Assembly (NCBI GenBank): GCA_016926595.1
Contig: JAFGOG010000385.1
Span: 1 to 8,985 of the forward strand
Length of the DNA: 8,985 nucleotides
Origin: Anaerolineae bacterium
Lineage (GTDB): Bacteria; Chloroflexota; Anaerolineae; JAAYZQ01
Direction: 5' to 3'
Shown: piece after piece, positions 6,410 through 8,985 of the stretch
Layout of the letters: every line of letters starts with the position of its first letter
How positions within the stretch are numbered: position 1 is the stretch's first letter
The notes under the pieces: model-generated
Seen by the model: the letters and a program-made list of their open reading frames with translations, nothing else
Told to the model about the DNA's origin: nothing
Database searches by the model: none
Position numbers and translations under genes: made by a program

Positions 6410-7517
6410 AGAGCTTGGAAACAAGCTCCAGCAGTTGGGTGTAGAACCGCAGGTTGTGCAGCGTCGCCAACCGGTAAGCCAGGGTGTCGTTAACGTCGAA
6501 TAGGTGGTGCAGATAGGCTAGGGAATAATCCCGGCAACAGGGGCAGTCGCACGCCGTCGAGATCGGCCCGGCCTGCCGTGTGTGCTTTTTGTCCCCGGCG
6601 TACACAAAATGATAAAAGCTGGCGGCCCGGACGTCCACCTGATCCAGGTGCGGCGCGTCAAAGGCGTAAAGCCGCTGGTGACGCGCGTCGCGCGTGGGCA
6701 GCACGGTGTCAAAGATGCGCCAGCCCATCTGGTAGCAGCGCACGATGTGCTCTGGCTTGCCGACGCCCAGGGCAAACCTGGGCAGCGGGTCGCCAGGTAC
6801 CGACGCTGTCTCGGTGGGGATCAGCCCGGCCGTCAGGGCCAGGATGTCCTGCGCCAGATCCCCTGCAGGGGTGAGCGGCCAGCCGCCAAAGCCAAAACCG
6901 TCGAACCCTAGCGGCAGCAGCTCTTCGGCGCAGCGCCGGCGCAGGGCCGGATCGTAGCCGCCCTGGATGACGCCAAACAGCAGAGGCCTTGGCCCCGCGC
7001 CCTTTTTCCGGACCAGCAGGAGCCGGTCGAACTCGGCCCGGCAGCGCCCAGCCCACTGCACCGTCCGCTCGACCGAGGTCTCGACCTCGTGACGCGAGGC
7101 GGCCGGGCTGGGACAATCGTCCAGGCAGATCATCAGGTCGGCGGCCAGGTCGAATTGCAGCCGGATGCTCCGCTCCGGTGTGAACAGGGTACGCCCTCGG
7201 GCGCCGTCGGCGTCAACGAAATGGATCCCCCGCCCTGAGACTGTGCCATAGCGGGGGTTCTCCCGGATCATCGACATGAGCTGAAAGCCGCCCGAATCGG
7301 AAGCGACCGGGTGATGCCAGCCCATGAAGGCGTGGACGCCGCCGGCGCGCTTGAGCAGCCCGGCGCCAGGACGGGCTGACAGGTGGAAGGCATTGACCAC
7401 CACGCCCTGCACGCCGCAAGCTTCCAGGTCGCGGCTGTCGACGCCGCGGACCACGGCCCGTGTCGCGTCGGGAAAGTAGGCCGGCAGGCGAAGGGGACCG
7501 TGGGCGGTCTCGATCAT
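6408..7517 (-). CDS. Divergent tRNA-guanine transglycosylase (Tgt family)
   Basis: Predicted to exchange a guanine in tRNA (position 34 in bacterial Tgt) for a 7-deazaguanine base; 369 residues, typical for bacterial Tgt. The TIM-barrel signatures are present: VVNAFHLSARPG (NTYHL region), DSGGFQ with D74 matching Zymomonas D102, LDDC with D133 matching D156, GVIQGG with Q185 matching Q203, LGVGKPEHIV, and FDTVLPTR with D270 matching nucleophile D280. The zinc site is intact: C323, C325, C328 and H354, with the canonical 26-residue spacing to the histidine. The base-recognition loop is odd: bacterial GGLAVGE reads GGWPLTP (211-217). Start chosen at the ATG at 7517, which overlaps the RsmI-like stop as ATGA and has GGAG 6 nt upstream; the open frame continues to 7751, but that part lies inside the rsmI frame and is not Tgt-like. 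Could be a preQ1-using Tgt or a paralogue with another base or RNA target. Confidence 0.9.
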   Translation of the reverse strand: MIETAHGPLRLPAYFPDATRAVVRGVDSRDLEACGVQGVVVNAFHLSARPGAGLLKRAGGVHAFMGWHHPVASDSGGFQLMSMIRENPRYGTVSGRGIHFVDADGARGRTLFTPERSIRLQFDLAADLMICLDDCPSPAASRHEVETSVERTVQWAGRCRAEFDRLLLVRKKGAGPRPLLFGVIQGGYDPALRRRCAEELLPLGFDGFGFGGWPLTPAGDLAQDILALTAGLIPTETASVPGDPLPRFALGVGKPEHIVRCYQMGWRIFDTVLPTRDARHQRLYAFDAPHLDQVDVRAASFYHFVYAGDKKHTRQAGPISTACDCPCCRDYSLAYLHHLFDVNDTLAYRLATLHNLRFYTQLLELVSKL

Positions 7518-8200
7518 GGCTCGCTCCGCGCGCCGGCGATCACCAGGGTGTATTCTCCCCTCGGCGCGTGTTGGCGGAAATGGGCCAGCAGATCGGCCGC
7601 CGTGCCCCGGCGGACCTCTTCGTACAGCTTGGTCAGATCGCCGCAGACGACGATTGACCGGTCGCCGAACAGGGCTTCCAGGTCGGCCAGGGTATCGACC
7701 AGGCGATGGGGCGCCTCGTAAGCCGCCAGGGTGTAGGGAAAAGCGATCCAATCCGCCAGCAGGTCACGGCGGGCAGTCGCAGTGCGCGGCAGAAAGCCGA
7801 GAAAGGCAAAGCACTCACCGGGCATCGCGGCTACCGACAGGGCCGCGCCGAGCGCAGTCGGGCCGGGGATGGGGATGACCTCCACGCCCTGCTCCAGCGC
7901 CGCCTGCAACAGCTCAAAGCCGGGGTCCGACAGGCCGGGCATGCCTGCCTCTGAAACCAGGGCTACGTCGCCCTGCTCCAAGGCGGCCAGCACTTTGTCT
8001 ATCCGGCGCCTTTTCTGGCGGTGGTAGGCGTCGGTGTAACGGGCCATCGGGGTGTGGATGTCGTAGCGGGCCAGCAGGCGCTGGGTGCGCTGTGGGTTTT
8101 CAGACGCGATCAGGCCGACCTGGCGCAGGACGTCCAGGGCCCGGGCGCTGATGTCCTCCAGGTTGCCGATCGGCGTACCGACGACGTACAGAATACCCAC
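7514..8200 (-). CDS. RsmI-like 16S rRNA (cytidine-1402 2'-O) methyltransferase, short divergent form
   Basis: SAM-dependent tetrapyrrole-methylase-fold enzyme; RsmI 2'-O-methylates C1402 in helix 44 of 16S rRNA. 228 residues. Clear family blocks: LYVVGTPIGNLEDIS at 4-18, VALVSEAGMPGLSDPG, VIPIPGPTALGAALS, FAFLGFLP, YEAPHRLVDTL, and DLTKLYEEVRRG. Several signature residues differ from canonical RsmI: IAAEDTR reads IASENPQ (31-37), SDAGTP reads SEAGMP, FYES/FYEP reads AYEA, and RELTK reads GDLTK. The protein stops just after the methylase domain, about 50 residues shorter than the roughly 286-residue E. coli enzyme, so the C-terminal accessory domain is missing. The GTG at 8200 fits the family N-terminus and follows the upstream stop by 9 bp. 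The 3' end overlaps the tgt-like ATG. It could be the genome's only RsmI or a paralogue with a shifted target. Confidence 0.88.
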   Translation of the reverse strand: MGILYVVGTPIGNLEDISARALDVLRQVGLIASENPQRTQRLLARYDIHTPMARYTDAYHRQKRRRIDKVLAALEQGDVALVSEAGMPGLSDPGFELLQAALEQGVEVIPIPGPTALGAALSVAAMPGECFAFLGFLPRTATARRDLLADWIAFPYTLAAYEAPHRLVDTLADLEALFGDRSIVVCGDLTKLYEEVRRGTAADLLAHFRQHAPRGEYTLVIAGARSEP

Positions 8201-8209
8201 GAGGCCCGC

Positions 8210-8985
8210 CTACTTGATCACCACAAAGACCAGCTCGGCGTCAAAGGCCAGCTCTATTGCCTGCCAGGGCCGGCCCTCGACCATCGCCCGGAACTGGCGC
8301 CGGTAGTGGGCCGGCATTCCCTTTTCGCGGCCGCCCAGGCTCTTGACGGCAAAGCTGACCACGACAAAGGGCGCCGGGAGCGCCTCCACGAGGCGCGCGG
8401 TGCTCTCCTTTTCCTGGCGCTCGAGGGTAGGGCTTGTCTTGAGCAGCAAGGCCACGCCGGCTGGATCCGCCTGGGGATGGGCCAGGATGTCCTGCCAGCG
8501 GGCCAACGGCTCGAACCCGGCCAGTTGTAGATAGCGGTTCACAAACTGGACGCTGCTGGCGTCAATGTCCAGGGCCGCGTAGCGGCTGCCGGGAGCCAGG
8601 CCCATCCAGGGCAGGGCCACCGGATTCAGGCCGCAGCCCAGGTCCAGGATCGAGTCCGGCCGGCCGGTTACCTCAAAGATCCGGGCGTAGAACTGGTCGA
8701 GGATCGACAGCCGCTCGCGGGTGGAGCTGTGCAGCGCCAGGGCGCGGCGGCAGGCGGCCTCGATCCCGGCTTTGGTCCCGGCGCGATAGGCGGCCTCGAG
8801 CTGTTGGTAAGCCGCCTCGTAGGGGCGATCCTGTGTGGTCGCCCATCCCGCGGCCTGCTCAAAGGCGCCGCAAATCTGGTGCAGCCCGCGCCTGGTCGCC
8901 TTGACGAGGGCCTGGACGCCAGCGCGGGGCTCTGCCGCCAGCTTTTGCGCGGCGACGCGGCGGACGGTGTCCGGATGTATGGTCC
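8210..8985 (-). CDS. 16S rRNA (guanine-1405 N7) methyltransferase homologue, RmtB/ArmA/FmrO family (5' end beyond right edge)
   Basis: Predicted SAM-dependent methyltransferase of the family that methylates N7 of G1405 in the aminoglycoside-binding A site. 257 residues are visible before the TAG, and the frame is open to the window edge. It matches RmtB throughout, in order: HPDTVRR near the start (RmtB CPDTVRR), HQICGAF (HGICGAY), LALHSSTRERL (LSLHASTKERL), SAM motif I ILDLGCGLNPVALPWM (VLDIACGLNPLAL), ALDID, ALLLKTSPTLERQ, VVSFAVKSLGGREKGM (VSFPTRSLGGRGKGM), and a final ELVFVVIK. By comparison with RmtB (about 250 residues) only around 20 N-terminal residues lie outside. The Pro-Thr of SFPT is Ala-Val here. 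It is the first visible gene of the operon with RsmI-like and Tgt-like enzymes, 9 bp upstream of the former. GC content and style match its neighbours, with no mobile element nearby, so it looks resident rather than recently acquired. Resistance activity is inferred from the family. Confidence 0.88.
   Translation of the reverse strand, partial: TIHPDTVRRVAAQKLAAEPRAGVQALVKATRRGLHQICGAFEQAAGWATTQDRPYEAAYQQLEAAYRAGTKAGIEAACRRALALHSSTRERLSILDQFYARIFEVTGRPDSILDLGCGLNPVALPWMGLAPGSRYAALDIDASSVQFVNRYLQLAGFEPLARWQDILAHPQADPAGVALLLKTSPTLERQEKESTARLVEALPAPFVVVSFAVKSLGGREKGMPAHYRRQFRAMVEGRPWQAIELAFDAELVFVVIK

Noticed and set aside
7518..7751. Possible 78-residue N-terminal extension of the tgt-like protein
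   Set aside because: The segment is Arg/Pro/Gly-rich, lies wholly within the rsmI frame, and has no Tgt similarity; the ATG at 7517 with the ATGA overlap and GGAG site fits the family start.

Overview
The window comes from a high-GC bacterial chromosome. It holds six recognisable genes and almost no non-coding DNA apart from one divergent promoter region of about 147 bp. Gene styles suggest a Chloroflexota (Anaerolineae-like) bacterium: a DnaE with an intact PHP domain, and a melibiase-type GH4 enzyme carrying an N-terminal domain I associate with that phylum. This placement is inference from memory, not a search result. I saw no tRNA, rRNA, insertion sequence, CRISPR array or phage gene.

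Left part (1-4032, minus strand): dnaE, the replicative DNA polymerase III alpha subunit. It is followed after 3 bp by a YbaK/EbsC-type aminoacyl-tRNA deacylase that runs off the left edge. The deacylase ribosome binding site lies inside the last codons of dnaE, so the pair forms one coupled operon. A strong extended -10 promoter drives dnaE with a very short leader.

Middle (4033-5919): a short divergent promoter region, then a plus-strand GH4 family alpha-galactosidase/alpha-glucosidase (MelA type). It carries an unusual extra N-terminal domain of about 125 residues joined by an Ala/Pro-rich linker. No sugar transporter or regulator lies next to it.

Right part (5929-8985, minus strand, convergent with the GH4 gene): a tightly packed operon of at least four genes. 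In transcription order these are a 16S rRNA G1405-N7 methyltransferase homologue of the RmtB/ArmA/FmrO aminoglycoside-resistance family (start just outside the window), an RsmI-like 16S rRNA C1402 2'-O-methyltransferase, a divergent Tgt (tRNA-guanine transglycosylase), and a DUF5680 protein. Gaps are 9 bp, a 4-bp ATGA overlap, and 11 bp, and Shine-Dalgarno sequences are buried in the upstream gene ends.

The most notable point is functional. Two enzymes predicted to modify the same few nucleotides of helix 44 in the ribosomal decoding centre are co-translated with one predicted to modify the tRNA wobble base. The RsmI-like and Tgt-like members both depart from their canonical families at characteristic motifs. 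This looks like a dedicated decoding-site modification operon, possibly linked to intrinsic aminoglycoside resistance. That reading rests on sequence motifs only.
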